A stretch of 64,000 nucleotides of DNA from Halomonas sp. Bachu 37 (GTDB lineage: Bacteria > Pseudomonadota > Gammaproteobacteria > Pseudomonadales > Halomonadaceae): contig NZ_CP137552.1 in the NCBI RefSeq assembly GCF_039691755.1, positions 2,604,001 through 2,668,000 on the forward strand, read 5' to 3'. Under the pieces are notes generated by a model, which was not told the DNA's origin, made no database searches, and worked only from the letters and a program-made list of their open reading frames with translations. Shown here piece by piece: positions 8,149 to 16,986 of this stretch. Numbering within the stretch: position 1 is the stretch's first letter; each line of letters begins with the position of its first letter. The position numbers and the translations under genes are program-made.

Positions 8149-9633
8149 TTAGGACGCTTTCCTTTCAGCATGGCGGGGCAGCACTTCCAGTACCTTCATG
8201 GTATTGGTGCCTCCGTGGGCATTCATGTGATCGCCACGGGTCAGAATCACGTGATCGCCCACCTCGACGATGCCCTGAGCGACCAGCAAGGCCAGAGCCT
8301 GGTCGTTGAGTTCGGCGGCGCTCATGGACGAGGTATCGAACGGTAGCGACACCACGCCGCGATACAGCGCCATGCGCCGCTGGGCGATGGGGTTGTGGGC
8401 CAGCCCGACGATAGGCAATCCCGAGCGAATACGCGAGGCGATCAAGGGCGTATACCCCGATGCCGTCATGCAGGCGATAGCCGCCACACCGTCCATGTGG
8501 TTGGCGGCGTACATGGCCGAAAGCGCGATGGTTTCGTCGGGCCGGGTAAAACCTTCATGAATGCGGTGACCCGACTCCTGGGCGATTCTTTCCCGCTCGG
8601 CTCCCAGGCAGATACGCGCCATGGCCTCCACGGTTTCCAGCGGATAGTCGCCGGTGGCGGTCTCGGCGGAAAGCATGACCGCGTCGCTGCTGTCGAGTAC
8701 GGCATTGGCGACATCGAACACCTCGGCGCGTGTCGGCAACGGCGCGGAAATCATCGACTCCATCATCTGAGTGGCGGTAATCACCGCGCGATTGAGCGAA
8801 CGGGCACGCTTGATCAGGCGTTTCTGCACCCCGACCAGCTTGGCATCGCCAATCTCGACTCCCAGGTCGCCGCGGGCCACCATCACCGCTTCCGACGCGG
8901 CGATGATGCCGTCCAGGGTGGCGTCGTCGGCCACTGCCTCGGCGCGCTCGATCTTGGCCACCAGGCCGATATCCGCTCCCGCCTCACCCAGCAGGGCACG
9001 AGCTTCGAGCATGTCCTCGGCTCTCCGGGGGAAGGAGATCGCCAGATAGTCGACGCCGATCTGGACGGCGGTGGTGAGGTCTTCCTTGTCCTTCTCGGTC
9101 AGCGCCGGCGCGGAGAGACCGCCGCCTTGCTTGTTGATGCCCTTGTGGTTGGAAAGCTTGCCGCCGACCACCACACGTGTATGCACCTGCTGCCCTTCCA
9201 CTGCCGTGACGTCGAGTACCACTCGGCCGTCATCCAGCAACAGGCGATCGCCCGCCACCACGTCCTCAACCAGCGAGCGGTAATCACAACCGACACGTTC
9301 GATATCCCCCGCGTCCCGGTCCAGGGCCATGTCCAGAATAAAGGAATGACCTTCTACAAGGGTGACGGCGCCCTCCTTGAACCGCGCAATACGTATCTTC
9401 GGCCCCTGGAGATCGCCCAATGCGGCGACGCTTCGGCCCAGGCGTGCCGCGATGGTACGCACCGCTTCCAGCCGGCGGCGATGATCCTCGGCATTACCGT
9501 GAGAAAAATTCAACCTTACGACATCCACTCCCGCCGCCAGCATGGCTTCCAATACACCTTCACGATCGCTGGCGGGACCCAGCGTGGCGACAATCTTGGT
9601 ACGGCGAAGCGGAATATGGGGTAGCGGTTTCAT
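8149..9633 (-). CDS. pyk: pyruvate kinase
   Basis: A 494-residue cytosolic enzyme that converts phosphoenolpyruvate and ADP to pyruvate and ATP. The N-terminus [14 protein letters not shown] and VRLNFSHG are diagnostic. The active-site segment [12 protein letters not shown] carries the catalytic lysine, and [12 protein letters not shown] and ATQMMESMI follow. The C-terminal domain includes [23 protein letters not shown]. The length fits the E. coli PykA type more than PykF, but this is not certain. The start is ATG at 9633 behind CGAGGAG. Confidence 0.97.
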   Translation of the reverse strand: MKPLPHIPLRRTKIVATLGPASDREGVLEAMLAAGVDVVRLNFSHGNAEDHRRRLEAVRTIAARLGRSVAALGDLQGPKIRIARFKEGAVTLVEGHSFILDMALDRDAGDIERVGCDYRSLVEDVVAGDRLLLDDGRVVLDVTAVEGQQVHTRVVVGGKLSNHKGINKQGGGLSAPALTEKDKEDLTTAVQIGVDYLAISFPRRAEDMLEARALLGEAGADIGLVAKIERAEAVADDATLDGIIAASEAVMVARGDLGVEIGDAKLVGVQKRLIKRARSLNRAVITATQMMESMISAPLPTRAEVFDVANAVLDSSDAVMLSAETATGDYPLETVEAMARICLGAERERIAQESGHRIHEGFTRPDETIALSAMYAANHMDGVAAIACMTASGYTPLIASRIRSGLPIVGLAHNPIAQRRMALYRGVVSLPFDTSSMSAAELNDQALALLVAQGIVEVGDHVILTRGDHMNAHGGTNTMKVLEVLPRHAERKAS

Positions 9634-9764
9634 AACTCTCCTCGGTAGGCCGACACGGCAAGGCGCATGGTGCGCCGTCGATCACCACCGCCTTGAGCAT
9701 CTGGTACCAAGGCGGCTTGCTCCCCAGTATACGCACCATTTATTACAGCGGCACGGTCAGCCTT

Positions 9765-10253
9765 TCATCCCAGTGTCACTCGCACTTCCAGGGGATATTC
9801 CTCGCAGTTGTTCCCGGCACCGCCACGATCCACCACCAGGAACTCTCCTTCTCGATAAAGCACGGACTGTACTGCATGCCAGGTGCCGGGACGATAGTTC
9901 ACCCCCTGGCGCCCATCGGTAAAGAAGGCACACACTTTCGCCGGATCGACATCGTCACCCGGGGGCGCCACCACGATCAGAAAGTGCTCTTCGTGCAGGG
10001 GCATGAAGGCCTGGCTGCCCAGCGGATGGCGTTCCAGATAGGAAATTTCCAAAGGCAATTCCACCGGCTGGCTGACAAAGATACTGATCAACGTCCGTGC
10101 GTCGTCACCCAATGTCTCAACCTTGGCGATGTCGTGATGACGCTGGGTACGCCCCTCGTTGATGGGAAAGGAATCTGCGGTACGCGCGTCGATCACATCC
10201 CCGAACGGGGCAAAGGATTGCGGCGTCAGTGGACGGGCATTCAGTTCCAGCAC
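9765..10253 (-). CDS. allA: ureidoglycolate lyase
   Basis: A 162-residue enzyme of the AllA cupin family that splits ureidoglycolate into glyoxylate and urea, the last step of the purine pathway encoded here. The family hallmarks are LTPQSFAPFGDVI near the N-terminus, SYLERHPLGSQAFMPL, and GVNYRPGTWHAVQSVL with the conserved Trp-His. It lies 30 bases after the ureidoglycine aminohydrolase gene on the same strand and appears to close the purine operon. Confidence 0.94.
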   Translation of the reverse strand: MLELNARPLTPQSFAPFGDVIDARTADSFPINEGRTQRHHDIAKVETLGDDARTLISIFVSQPVELPLEISYLERHPLGSQAFMPLHEEHFLIVVAPPGDDVDPAKVCAFFTDGRQGVNYRPGTWHAVQSVLYREGEFLVVDRGGAGNNCEEYPLEVRVTLG

Positions 10254-10283
10254 GTGAGTCTCCTTGATTGTCCTTTCATGTAT

Positions 10284-11114
10284 TCAGCGAGTCGAACCCA
10301 GCTTCATGTGGCGATTGACATCCTTGTAGAGCAGATAGCGAAACGGGCCAGGACCACCGGCATAGCAGGCCTGGGGGCAAAAGGCACGCAACCACATGAA
10401 GTCACCCGCCTCCACCTCGACCCAATCCTGGTTGAGATGGTAGACGGCCTTCCCCTGCAGTGCATACAAACCGTGCTCCATGACATGGGTCTCGTCAAAC
10501 GGAATCACCGCGCCAGGCTGGAAGGTCACGATATTGACGTGCATGTCATGACGTACGTCTGCGGGGTCGACGAATCGCGTGGTGGCCCAGCGGCCTTCGG
10601 TACCCGGCATCTCGATTGGCGCAACGTCCTGCTCGTTGGTGACGAAGGCCTTCGGCGCCTCCAGCCCCTCCACGAATTCGTACGCCTTGCGCACCCAGTG
10701 AAAGCGAACCGGCTCATCGGATTCGTTGCGCACCTGCCAGTGGCTGCCCAGCGGTATGAACGCATAACCGCCTGGTTGCATCGTATGTCGCTCACCGGCG
10801 ATGGTGAGCGTTAACTCGCCCTCGACGATGAACAACACGCCTTCGGCCTGGGGATCAAGCTCTGGTTTATCGCTGCCGCCTTCGGGAGCGACCTCCATGA
10901 TGTACTGGGAGAACGTTTCGGCGAACCCGGAAAGCGGGCGGGCCAATACCCACAGGCGGGTGCCCTCCCAGAACGGCAGGTTGCTGGTGACGATATCGCG
11001 CATCACGCCCTTGGGAATGAAGGCGTAGGCCTCCTTGAACACCGCTCGATCCGACAGTAGTTGTGTCTGGGGCGGGTGTCCGCCGGTTGGGGCGTAGTAG
11101 CTATGTTTAGTCAT
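10284..11114 (-). CDS. allE: (S)-ureidoglycine aminohydrolase (bicupin)
   Basis: A 276-residue bicupin enzyme that releases ammonia from ureidoglycine to give ureidoglycolate. It opens MTKHSYYAPTGGHPPQTQLLSDRAVF, as in the AllE/UGHY family. Cupin motifs occur in both halves (GGYAFIPLGSHWQVRN and VIPFDETHVMEHGLYALQGKAVYHLN with the metal-binding residues). The ATG at 11114 is preferred over a GTG at 11135, since the family starts at MTKHSYY and GGA precedes it. It lies between puuE and allA in one operon. Confidence 0.92.
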   Translation of the reverse strand: MTKHSYYAPTGGHPPQTQLLSDRAVFKEAYAFIPKGVMRDIVTSNLPFWEGTRLWVLARPLSGFAETFSQYIMEVAPEGGSDKPELDPQAEGVLFIVEGELTLTIAGERHTMQPGGYAFIPLGSHWQVRNESDEPVRFHWVRKAYEFVEGLEAPKAFVTNEQDVAPIEMPGTEGRWATTRFVDPADVRHDMHVNIVTFQPGAVIPFDETHVMEHGLYALQGKAVYHLNQDWVEVEAGDFMWLRAFCPQACYAGGPGPFRYLLYKDVNRHMKLGSTR

Positions 11115-11131
11115 GTAATTTCCAGAATGGA

Positions 11132-12079
11132 TCACCGCGTCGGCGCGGGGTGGTGCTCGGCCCAGTGCCGGGCGATATCGACCCGGCGCGCCACCCAGAC
11201 GCGGTCGTGGCTTTGAATGTGGTCCAGGAAGCGCTGCAGGGCACGAAAACGCCCGGGACGACCGATCAAACGACAGTGCAAGCCGACCGACAGCATTTTC
11301 GGAGTGTCCTCACCTTCGGCGTAGAGCACATCGAAGGCATCGCGCAGATAGGTAAAGAAGTGATCCGCGGTATTGAACCCCTGCGGTGCGGCAAAGCGCA
11401 TATCGTTGCTGTCCAGGGTGTAGGGCACAACGAGATGGTCGTGATCACTCCCCTGGCTGTCGGTCACGGTGGTCCAGAACGGCAGGTCATCACCGTAATA
11501 GTCGCTATCGTAAAGGAAGCCACCCTCATCCAGTACCAACCGCCGAGTGTTGGGGCTATCGCGACCGGTGTACCAGCCCTGTGGTTTTTCCCCGTAGAGC
11601 CGCTGGAATATGTCCATGGCTTTTTGCATGTGCTCGCGCTCGACGTGCTCGGGCACTTCCTGGTAGTGAATCCAGCGGTAGCCGTGGCAGGCGACTTCGT
11701 GACCTAGGTCCCTGAATGCCTGGGCGATGTCGGGATGGCGCTCAAGGGCCATGGCCACACCGAATACCGTCAACGGTAAATCGCGCTTCTCGAACTCGCG
11801 CAGTATTCGCCAGACGCCTGCCCGGGAGCCGTACTCGTAAATTGATTCCATGCTCAGGTGGCGGTCCGGGTAGGCCGGTGCGCCGATAATTTCCGATAGG
11901 AATTGCTCGGAGCCTGCATCGCCATGCAGCACACTGTTTTCACCCCCCTCCTCGTAGTTCAGCACAAACTGAACGGCAATCTTCGCCTTGTCCGGCCAAT
12001 TGGCATGGGGAGGATTGCGGCCGTAGCCGACCAGGTCGCGGGGATAGTGTGCATGGGTGGTTGACGACGAATACGTCAT
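11132..12079 (-). CDS. puuE: allantoinase PuuE (polysaccharide-deacetylase fold)
   Basis: A 315-residue allantoinase of the NodB/polysaccharide-deacetylase fold, unrelated to the amidohydrolase AllB; it opens allantoin to allantoate. Landmarks are YPRDLVGYGRNPPHANWPDKAKIAVQ (split here only for reading), ESIYEYGSRAGVWRILREFEKR, GHEVACHGYRWIHYQ, and GWYTGRDSPNTRRLV. An AAGGAGCCGTC ribosome binding site precedes the ATG at 12079. It follows gntR after 76 bases. Confidence 0.94.
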   Translation of the reverse strand: MTYSSSTTHAHYPRDLVGYGRNPPHANWPDKAKIAVQFVLNYEEGGENSVLHGDAGSEQFLSEIIGAPAYPDRHLSMESIYEYGSRAGVWRILREFEKRDLPLTVFGVAMALERHPDIAQAFRDLGHEVACHGYRWIHYQEVPEHVEREHMQKAMDIFQRLYGEKPQGWYTGRDSPNTRRLVLDEGGFLYDSDYYGDDLPFWTTVTDSQGSDHDHLVVPYTLDSNDMRFAAPQGFNTADHFFTYLRDAFDVLYAEGEDTPKMLSVGLHCRLIGRPGRFRALQRFLDHIQSHDRVWVARRVDIARHWAEHHPAPTR

Positions 12080-12155
12080 GACGGCTCCTTGTTGACGTCA
12101 GTGGCTGCCTTCGGCCCAAGAGGCACAGAGCAGTCAAGCCATTTAAATCCGGCTG

Positions 12156-12872
12156 CTAGGTATCAAATATCTGTTTCAAGTCAGGGACACTGTCTTCCTC
12201 TTCCACGATGGAAAGCGACGCTTCGATCGCTTTCAGGTGACGGCTCATGAATGCCTTGGCACGCTCGCCGTTGCCCTCCTCCAGGTAACCAATCAGATCG
12301 TCGTGGTCATGGGATTCACAACCCAGATGGCCGCGATGGCCATAGACGGCAAGTATCAATGACGAGCGCGAGCAGAGCCGTTCGACAAACTCCGCCAGGG
12401 TGGCGTTACCCGATAACTGCGCCAAGCGCACGTGGAAATCCGCCGACAGGCGAATCGCCACACTTTGCTGGCCGCTACGCAGCGCCTGACGCTCCTGACG
12501 GGCCATCTCGCGTAGCTCGCCGGCTTGCTTTTGCGTGACGCTTCTTGCCACATCCGGCATCAGGCCGCATTCGATGAGCTGGCGGGCGTCGAATACATCT
12601 TTCGCCTCCTCGGCGGTTGGCCGCGTCACGCTGGCGCCGCGTCGCGGTGTCAGCGTGACCAACTGCTCCAGCGCCAACCGCTGCAGAATCTTGCGAATAC
12701 CGGTACGGCTGATGCCGAATACTTCCGCTAGCGCATCTTCGCGTAATCTTGCGCCGGGCTTGAGCCGCTGTTCCACAATGGCATCGCTGACAGCACGATA
12801 AATCGCTTCGTGGCGCTCATCACCCTCCTTGACGGAAGAGCGACGTTTTACCACCGCCTGCGAATCACTCAT
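12156..12872 (-). CDS. GntR family (FCD domain) transcriptional regulator of purine catabolism
   Basis: A 238-residue regulator: a winged-helix DNA-binding domain (about residues 22-92; LREDALAEVFGISRTGIRKILQRLALE is the helix-turn-helix region) and an FCD ligand domain (about 100-220) with the expected metal-type residues (DFHVRLAQLSGN and later histidines). It sits inside the purine operon, 16 bases after puuD, so local control of these genes is likely. The ligand is unknown; allantoin-pathway intermediates are plausible. A candidate operator lies at 14521-14535. Confidence 0.88.
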   Translation of the reverse strand: MSDSQAVVKRRSSVKEGDERHEAIYRAVSDAIVEQRLKPGARLREDALAEVFGISRTGIRKILQRLALEQLVTLTPRRGASVTRPTAEEAKDVFDARQLIECGLMPDVARSVTQKQAGELREMARQERQALRSGQQSVAIRLSADFHVRLAQLSGNATLAEFVERLCSRSSLILAVYGHRGHLGCESHDHDDLIGYLEEGNGERAKAFMSRHLKAIEASLSIVEEEDSVPDLKQIFDT

Positions 12873-12888
12873 GGCTTGCTCTCTCTCG

Positions 12889-14085
12889 TTACTCCCAGGC
12901 GGCGATGGTGTTGCGTTCTTCCTCGCTCATCTGGGTGATATTTCCCAAGGGCATGTAACCACTTGCCACCACTTTCTGGATCAGCTCCTTCTCGCTCACC
13001 ACCTGATCGAGCTGGTCGTATACATGACCGGCGGGGGGAGCGGAAAATCCAGGATGCGTGGGGGTCTGTGAATGGCACTGCACACAGCGCTGGGTGACGA
13101 TGGTATGCACTTCCTGACTATCCGGCGCAGTAGCTTGACCCACGGCGGCTCCGGTCGAGCCCGGTGCTCCCACCCAAACGGCTATCACGATCAAGGCGAC
13201 TCCCGCTACAGGATAAGCCGGCTTGTGGCTACCGCCGTGCATCAGCACGAAATACTGTCGAATCAAGGCACCAGCGAAGATGAACAACGTCATGATCACC
13301 CAGGCAAGATCATGCGAGTAGGCGAAGGAGTAGTGGTTGCTGATCATCAGCAACACCACTGGAAGAGTGAAATAAGTGTTGTGAACCGAGCGTTGCTTGC
13401 CGCGCTTGCCATCCAGCGGATTGGGCGACTCCCCTGCCCGCATCGCCTTGACCATGCGTCGCTGGCCGGGAATGATCCAGAAGAATACGTTGGCCGACAT
13501 GGCCGTCGCCATTACCGCGCCGGTGAGCAGAAATGCAGCACGGCCGGTAAACATCTGGGTGCTGAGATAGGCCACGACGATCATCATCACCGCCACCGCC
13601 AGGCTCAGCAGGCCGTCGCGCTCCATATTGGGACTGATGCGCTTGCATAGCTCGTTGTAAACGACCCAGCCGCCGATCAGGAACGCCAGCGCCAGCAAGT
13701 TAGCCTGCCAACCACTCATGCCGGCGGCCCACTGCCAGTCGCTCGCGGGATCCACCAGGTAGAAACCAGGGTTGACCATGTACAGGATGACGAATAGCGC
13801 AAAGCCCGAAAGCCAGGTGGTATAAGCCTTCCAGAATGACCAGTGCAGGTCGGCGGGGAGCTTGGCGGGCGCCGTGGCGTACTTCTGGTTGTGGTAGAAC
13901 CCCCCGCCATGGACCGCCCACATTTCCCCGAAAACACCTCTGTCGCGACCCTCCTGCGCTTTGGGGGTGCGCAAGCTGTTGTCCAGCATCACGAAGTAGA
14001 TGGATTCCCCGATCCAGGCGATGGCGGCAATGACATGCAGCCAGCGCAACAGCAGGTTGGCAAAATCAATTAGATAAGCTTGCAT
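12889..14085 (-). CDS. puuD: urate hydroxylase PuuD, membrane protein with C-terminal cytochrome c
   Basis: A 398-residue membrane enzyme that oxidises urate to 5-hydroxyisourate and passes electrons to the respiratory chain instead of oxygen. The N-terminal part is the urate-hydroxylase membrane domain with about eight to nine helices (LLRWLHVIAAIAWIGESIYF). A cytochrome c domain follows, with a heme site C334-VQ-C337-H338 and a likely methionine ligand at M378 (SGYMPLG). It lies 11 bases after uraH. The link between urate oxidation and a c-type cytochrome fits the nearby cbb3 oxidase, though this is inference. Confidence 0.94.
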   Translation of the reverse strand: MQAYLIDFANLLLRWLHVIAAIAWIGESIYFVMLDNSLRTPKAQEGRDRGVFGEMWAVHGGGFYHNQKYATAPAKLPADLHWSFWKAYTTWLSGFALFVILYMVNPGFYLVDPASDWQWAAGMSGWQANLLALAFLIGGWVVYNELCKRISPNMERDGLLSLAVAVMMIVVAYLSTQMFTGRAAFLLTGAVMATAMSANVFFWIIPGQRRMVKAMRAGESPNPLDGKRGKQRSVHNTYFTLPVVLLMISNHYSFAYSHDLAWVIMTLFIFAGALIRQYFVLMHGGSHKPAYPVAGVALIVIAVWVGAPGSTGAAVGQATAPDSQEVHTIVTQRCVQCHSQTPTHPGFSAPPAGHVYDQLDQVVSEKELIQKVVASGYMPLGNITQMSEEERNTIAAWE

Positions 14086-14096
14086 GAAGTGTCCTT

Positions 14097-14450
14097 TCAG
14101 CTGCCGCGGTAGGTCGTGTATCCATAAGGGGACAGCAGCAGCGGAACATGGTAGTGCTGACCAGCATCGGCGACGCCGAAGCGCAAGGGGATCACGTCGA
14201 GAAAACGCGGCGACTCGGTGGGCGCGGCATGGCTATCAAGATATTCACCAGCATGAAATACCAGCTCATACTCGCCCACTTGAAAGGCCTCTCCATCCAG
14301 GAGTGGTGCATCGCAACGGCCATCGGCGTTGGTGACGACTTCCTTCAGGCATTCCCGGCGATCCTGGCTCAGGCGAAACACCTCGATACGAATCCCCCGG
14401 CCCGGGCACCCTCTGGCCGTGTCAAGTACATGCGTCGTCAAATATCCCAT
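14097..14450 (-). CDS. uraH: 5-hydroxyisourate hydrolase
   Basis: A 117-residue transthyretin-like enzyme that hydrolyses 5-hydroxyisourate to OHCU. The start [16 protein letters not shown] and the diagnostic C-terminal tetrapeptide YRGS are both present, with [16 protein letters not shown] just before. No signal peptide is seen, so it should be cytosolic. It is the first gene of the minus-strand purine operon and divergent from uraD. Confidence 0.97.
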   Translation of the reverse strand: MGYLTTHVLDTARGCPGRGIRIEVFRLSQDRRECLKEVVTNADGRCDAPLLDGEAFQVGEYELVFHAGEYLDSHAAPTESPRFLDVIPLRFGVADAGQHYHVPLLLSPYGYTTYRGS

Positions 14451-14564
14451 ATCGGCTCCTTGTCAGCACACTTGTCATTATCGTCTTTAGTGACGGCTAG
14501 AGTACCGTCACTCCCATTTATTGTATACAGTATAAGCGAATACACACTCGCGAAGGGAGTCCTC
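14451..14564. promoter_or_regulatory. uraH/uraD divergent promoter with inverted repeat and GTATAC site
   Basis: This 114-base gap must drive both halves of the purine pathway. It holds an 8-bp inverted repeat AGTGACGG/CCGTCACT (14489-14496 and 14505-14512, 8-base spacer) and a TTGTATACAGTATAA stretch at 14521-14535. TTGTATAC-type palindromes are typical targets of FCD-type GntR regulators, so the regulator encoded at 12156-12872 is the natural candidate. A second ATTGTATAC occurs just after uraD at 15093-15101. Confidence 0.5.
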
Positions 14565-15092
14565 ATGTCCGCTATCTATCTATCGCCGCGCCCCAGCACC
14601 CTCGACCGGGAACAGTTCCTGGCGCATTACGGCGATATTTTCGAACACTCGCCCTGGGTGGCGGAACAAGCGTGGGAACAAGGCCTGACGTCTGAACACG
14701 ACTATCCAGATAGCCTCGCCGAAACGATGGGAAAATGCTTGCAGCAGGCCGATACCGAGCAACAGATAGCCGTTATTCGTGCGCACCCCGACCTGGCCGG
14801 AAAAGCAGCGATAAGTGGTGATTTGACGCGTGATTCGGCCAGCGAGCAAGCCGGCGCGGGGCTCGATCAGTGTACGCCTCAAGAGTTCAAGACTTTCGAG
14901 AGACTCAACCAGGCGTACAAGGAGAAATTCGGCTTTCCCTTCGTGATTGCGGTCAAGGGGCTGGATCGCCATGTCATCCTGGCGGAATTCGAACGGCGGC
15001 TCGGCAATGACTTGTCAACCGAGCGACGCACTGCCGTGGAGCAGATCATCAAGATAGCGCGTTTACGTTTGCGCAGCCGAGTCGGACATTAA
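14565..15092 (+). CDS. uraD: OHCU decarboxylase
   Basis: A 175-residue enzyme that decarboxylates 2-oxo-4-hydroxy-4-carboxy-5-ureidoimidazoline to S-allantoin. The frame is open further upstream, but the ATG at 14565 has GAAGGGAG in front and gives the normal UraD N-terminus. The family markers AHPDLAGKAA (with the catalytic histidine), EQAGAGLD and FPFVIAVKG are present. It is transcribed away from uraH, puuD and the rest of the pathway, through a shared promoter region. Confidence 0.95.
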   Translation: MSAIYLSPRPSTLDREQFLAHYGDIFEHSPWVAEQAWEQGLTSEHDYPDSLAETMGKCLQQADTEQQIAVIRAHPDLAGKAAISGDLTRDSASEQAGAGLDQCTPQEFKTFERLNQAYKEKFGFPFVIAVKGLDRHVILAEFERRLGNDLSTERRTAVEQIIKIARLRLRSRVGH

Positions 15093-15195
15093 ATTGTATA
15101 CGTTAATCATGCCGGAAACTTTCAGGTGTGTTATCTAGGGCCTGTTGGCGTTTCCTCGCGGTCGTGAATGAAAGGTCAATAATCCCTAACATAAC

Positions 15196-15219
15196 ATCGC
15201 CACCCATAGGGGTGGCGAT
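15196..15219. terminator. stem-loop between convergent uraD and phasin
   Basis: A 10-bp perfect stem (ATCGCCACCC/GGGTGGCGAT) with a 4-base loop sits between two convergent genes. No T-run follows on either strand, so it is a probable but not certain bidirectional terminator. Confidence 0.45.
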
Positions 15220-15283
15220 ATCGTGGTGATGTCGTGACAACGTCATAGGCGATGCATCGCCAGCCTCTTACCAACCCATGAGG

Positions 15284-15646
15284 TCAGCTAACGGCCTTTA
15301 CCGAAGCCACACTCTTGTTGGCGCTAGTTTCCGTCATTTTCTGGCTCTGCTGGGCGAAATCCTGGCTCAACGACAGAATCTTTTCCGCATCGCCTTTCAT
15401 CCGCTCGCTCAGGTCGGAAACCGTCTTCTGCTGGCTTTCCACGGCCTTCTTGAACGTATCGGCATCCTTTACCTCCAGCCATACCCGCGCTTGCGCCATG
15501 TTCAGGTCGGTATAGGAGCGAGCGGCGTCCAACTGGGCGCTAAGTAATTTTTCATAGTAGTCCAGCGCCGCCACAGTATAGGTGCGCATCGGCGCGACCA
15601 ATACGGATTCCATTTGCTGGGTCACTTTGTCAGAACTCTTGTTCAT
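15284..15646 (-). CDS. phasin family protein
   Basis: A 120-residue, helix-rich, charged protein without membrane segments. The features LDYYEKLLSAQLDAARSYTDLNMAQARVWLEV and QQKTVSDLSERMKGDAEKILSLSQDFAQQ fit the phasin family, which coats polyhydroxyalkanoate granules. No polymer synthase gene is in the window. It appears monocistronic. The 256 bases upstream (15647-15902) hold no gene I can support. Confidence 0.83.
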   Translation of the reverse strand: MNKSSDKVTQQMESVLVAPMRTYTVAALDYYEKLLSAQLDAARSYTDLNMAQARVWLEVKDADTFKKAVESQQKTVSDLSERMKGDAEKILSLSQDFAQQSQKMTETSANKSVASVKAVS

Positions 15647-15902
15647 GCTGACTCTCCGAAAGTAGATGCGAGCGTTTCTCGCATCTTGAGATGGGAACGA
15701 GGCTTACCTGCCTATACGCCGTCTGTTGCATAATCCATGTTATGAAACTAGCAGGACCTTTTGTGCAGCGCAACATGATATTTCCCATCCTGCCCTTTCG
15801 TTCATCGCAAGCTTCCCTCAGGGACCATGAACGCGTCTGGTTCAAGCAGCATGACCTCGAGTTCTGTTACAAGACGGCATGTTCCGCCGCTTAGCGCCAA
15901 GC

Positions 15903-16598
15903 CTAATCCAGATCCCGAATAGTGAAAGCGTTGCGCGCCAGCCCGTCATGCAGATCCAGCATGCGTTCAAACCACGCATCAACGGGATCACCAGGTGTCG
16001 TCCACGGCTCCCGAGAGACGCAGTGGACCCACATCGCGCTGCCGAACAGCAGGTAATCGGCCCCCGCCGGAGAATCGCCATCGATGAAGGGTGCGCTTCT
16101 CAACTGCTCGCGAACCGGAGCCAGCACCTTTTGCAACTCGGCACGCCCCCTCTCTGGATCATGAAATTCCTCCAGGGTACAGCCAAAGCGAGCTTCCCGA
16201 GTGGTACGGAAATAGTCGCGATCGTCAGGATGCACCGCCTGAAAGAGATCCAGCGCCACGATACGAAACAGCGATGGTGTGACGCTGCGCTCGACGAAGT
16301 GCTTGAAAAACAGGACCCGCTGCTTGGCCAGCCCTTCTCCCAACAGAGGAGCTTCAGGATACGTCGTGTCCAGATAGCACAAGATGTCATAGCTATCGGT
16401 GACGACCTGCTCGCCATCGCAGAGCACCGGCACCTTGTCGTAATCGGCGAAAGCAAGTGCTTGCTTGTCGGTAAAGCGCCACGGCACGGTTTCAACCGAC
16501 AGCCCCTTATGCGCCAGGGCCATCCGCACACGCCAGCAATATGGAGAAAACCGTAATCGTTCATCACGACCGCAGAGGTCGTACAAGTATCGTGCCAT
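15903..16598 (-). CDS. glutathione S-transferase family protein
   Basis: A cytosolic GST-fold protein of about 231 residues. The N-terminal thioredoxin-like domain reads YLYDLCGRDERLRFSPYCWRVRMALAHKGL, then KVPVLCDGEQVVTDSYDI, with an all-helical C-terminal domain. This opening resembles the LigE/beta-etherase-like GST branch. The start is uncertain: ATG at 16598 fits the family N-terminus, and an ATG seven codons upstream (16619) is also open. The substrate is unknown. It is divergent from lctP. Confidence 0.82.
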   Translation of the reverse strand: MARYLYDLCGRDERLRFSPYCWRVRMALAHKGLSVETVPWRFTDKQALAFADYDKVPVLCDGEQVVTDSYDILCYLDTTYPEAPLLGEGLAKQRVLFFKHFVERSVTPSLFRIVALDLFQAVHPDDRDYFRTTREARFGCTLEEFHDPERGRAELQKVLAPVREQLRSAPFIDGDSPAGADYLLFGSAMWVHCVSREPWTTPGDPVDAWFERMLDLHDGLARNAFTIRDLD

Positions 16599-16852
16599 TG
16601 GGGAAAGCCTTGTTGTCATTGGGAGAGGAAGCCACTATCGGTTCACTAAAACTGCCAGAAGCAGCCAGGTTAGGCAAACCCAAAAAACCCTGATGAATGT
16701 GAGGCAATTCGGTGCTGTCAGGCTCTTACCGTGCTGTCTATTAGTCTAATGCCTCACCGGACGCCTGCTTTCACAGGATGCCGAAATATAATTTAAAAAC
16801 AGATACTTGATCACTTCTTTCGAGTAAATCTTAGTGTCTTTCAGCACATCAT

Positions 16853-16867
16853 ATTGGTAATACCAAT
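16853..16867. promoter_or_regulatory. FadR/LldR-type palindromic operator upstream of lctP
   Basis: A perfect inverted repeat ATTGGTA-A-TACCAAT contains TGGTAATACCA, which matches the TNGTNNNACNA consensus of FadR-type GntR regulators such as LldR. It lies about 120 bases before the lactate permease start. The rest of the 388-base gap (16599-16986) holds no gene I can support. No lldR gene is in the window, so the regulator would act from elsewhere. Confidence 0.6.
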
Positions 16868-16964
16868 TCTCCAATAGTAGTCAACGTAAAGTGTGATCCG
16901 TATCTTTCACGCTGACGCCGACAGAGGCTCACGCTCCTGACGGTCATTCCGGAGCATACCGATA

Positions 16965-16972
16965 AATAACAA
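16965..16972 (+). promoter_or_regulatory. A-rich Hfq/Crc-like motif in the lctP leader
   Basis: AATAACAA, within the 11-base TAAATAACAAG, lies 15 bases before the lctP start codon. It fits AAnAAnAA (the catabolite-activity motif bound by Hfq and Crc in pseudomonads) and the Hfq A-R-N repeat. The same 11 bases occur before the DUF4212 gene at 39581-39591. Confidence 0.4.
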
Positions 16973-16986
16973 GGGCAGTTCCTCCC

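Noticed and set aside
8395..9624. 409-codon plus-strand open frame opposite pyruvate kinase
   Set aside because: The composition is His/Arg/Gly-rich as expected from the reverse complement of a GC-biased gene; pyruvate kinase motifs on the other strand are complete.
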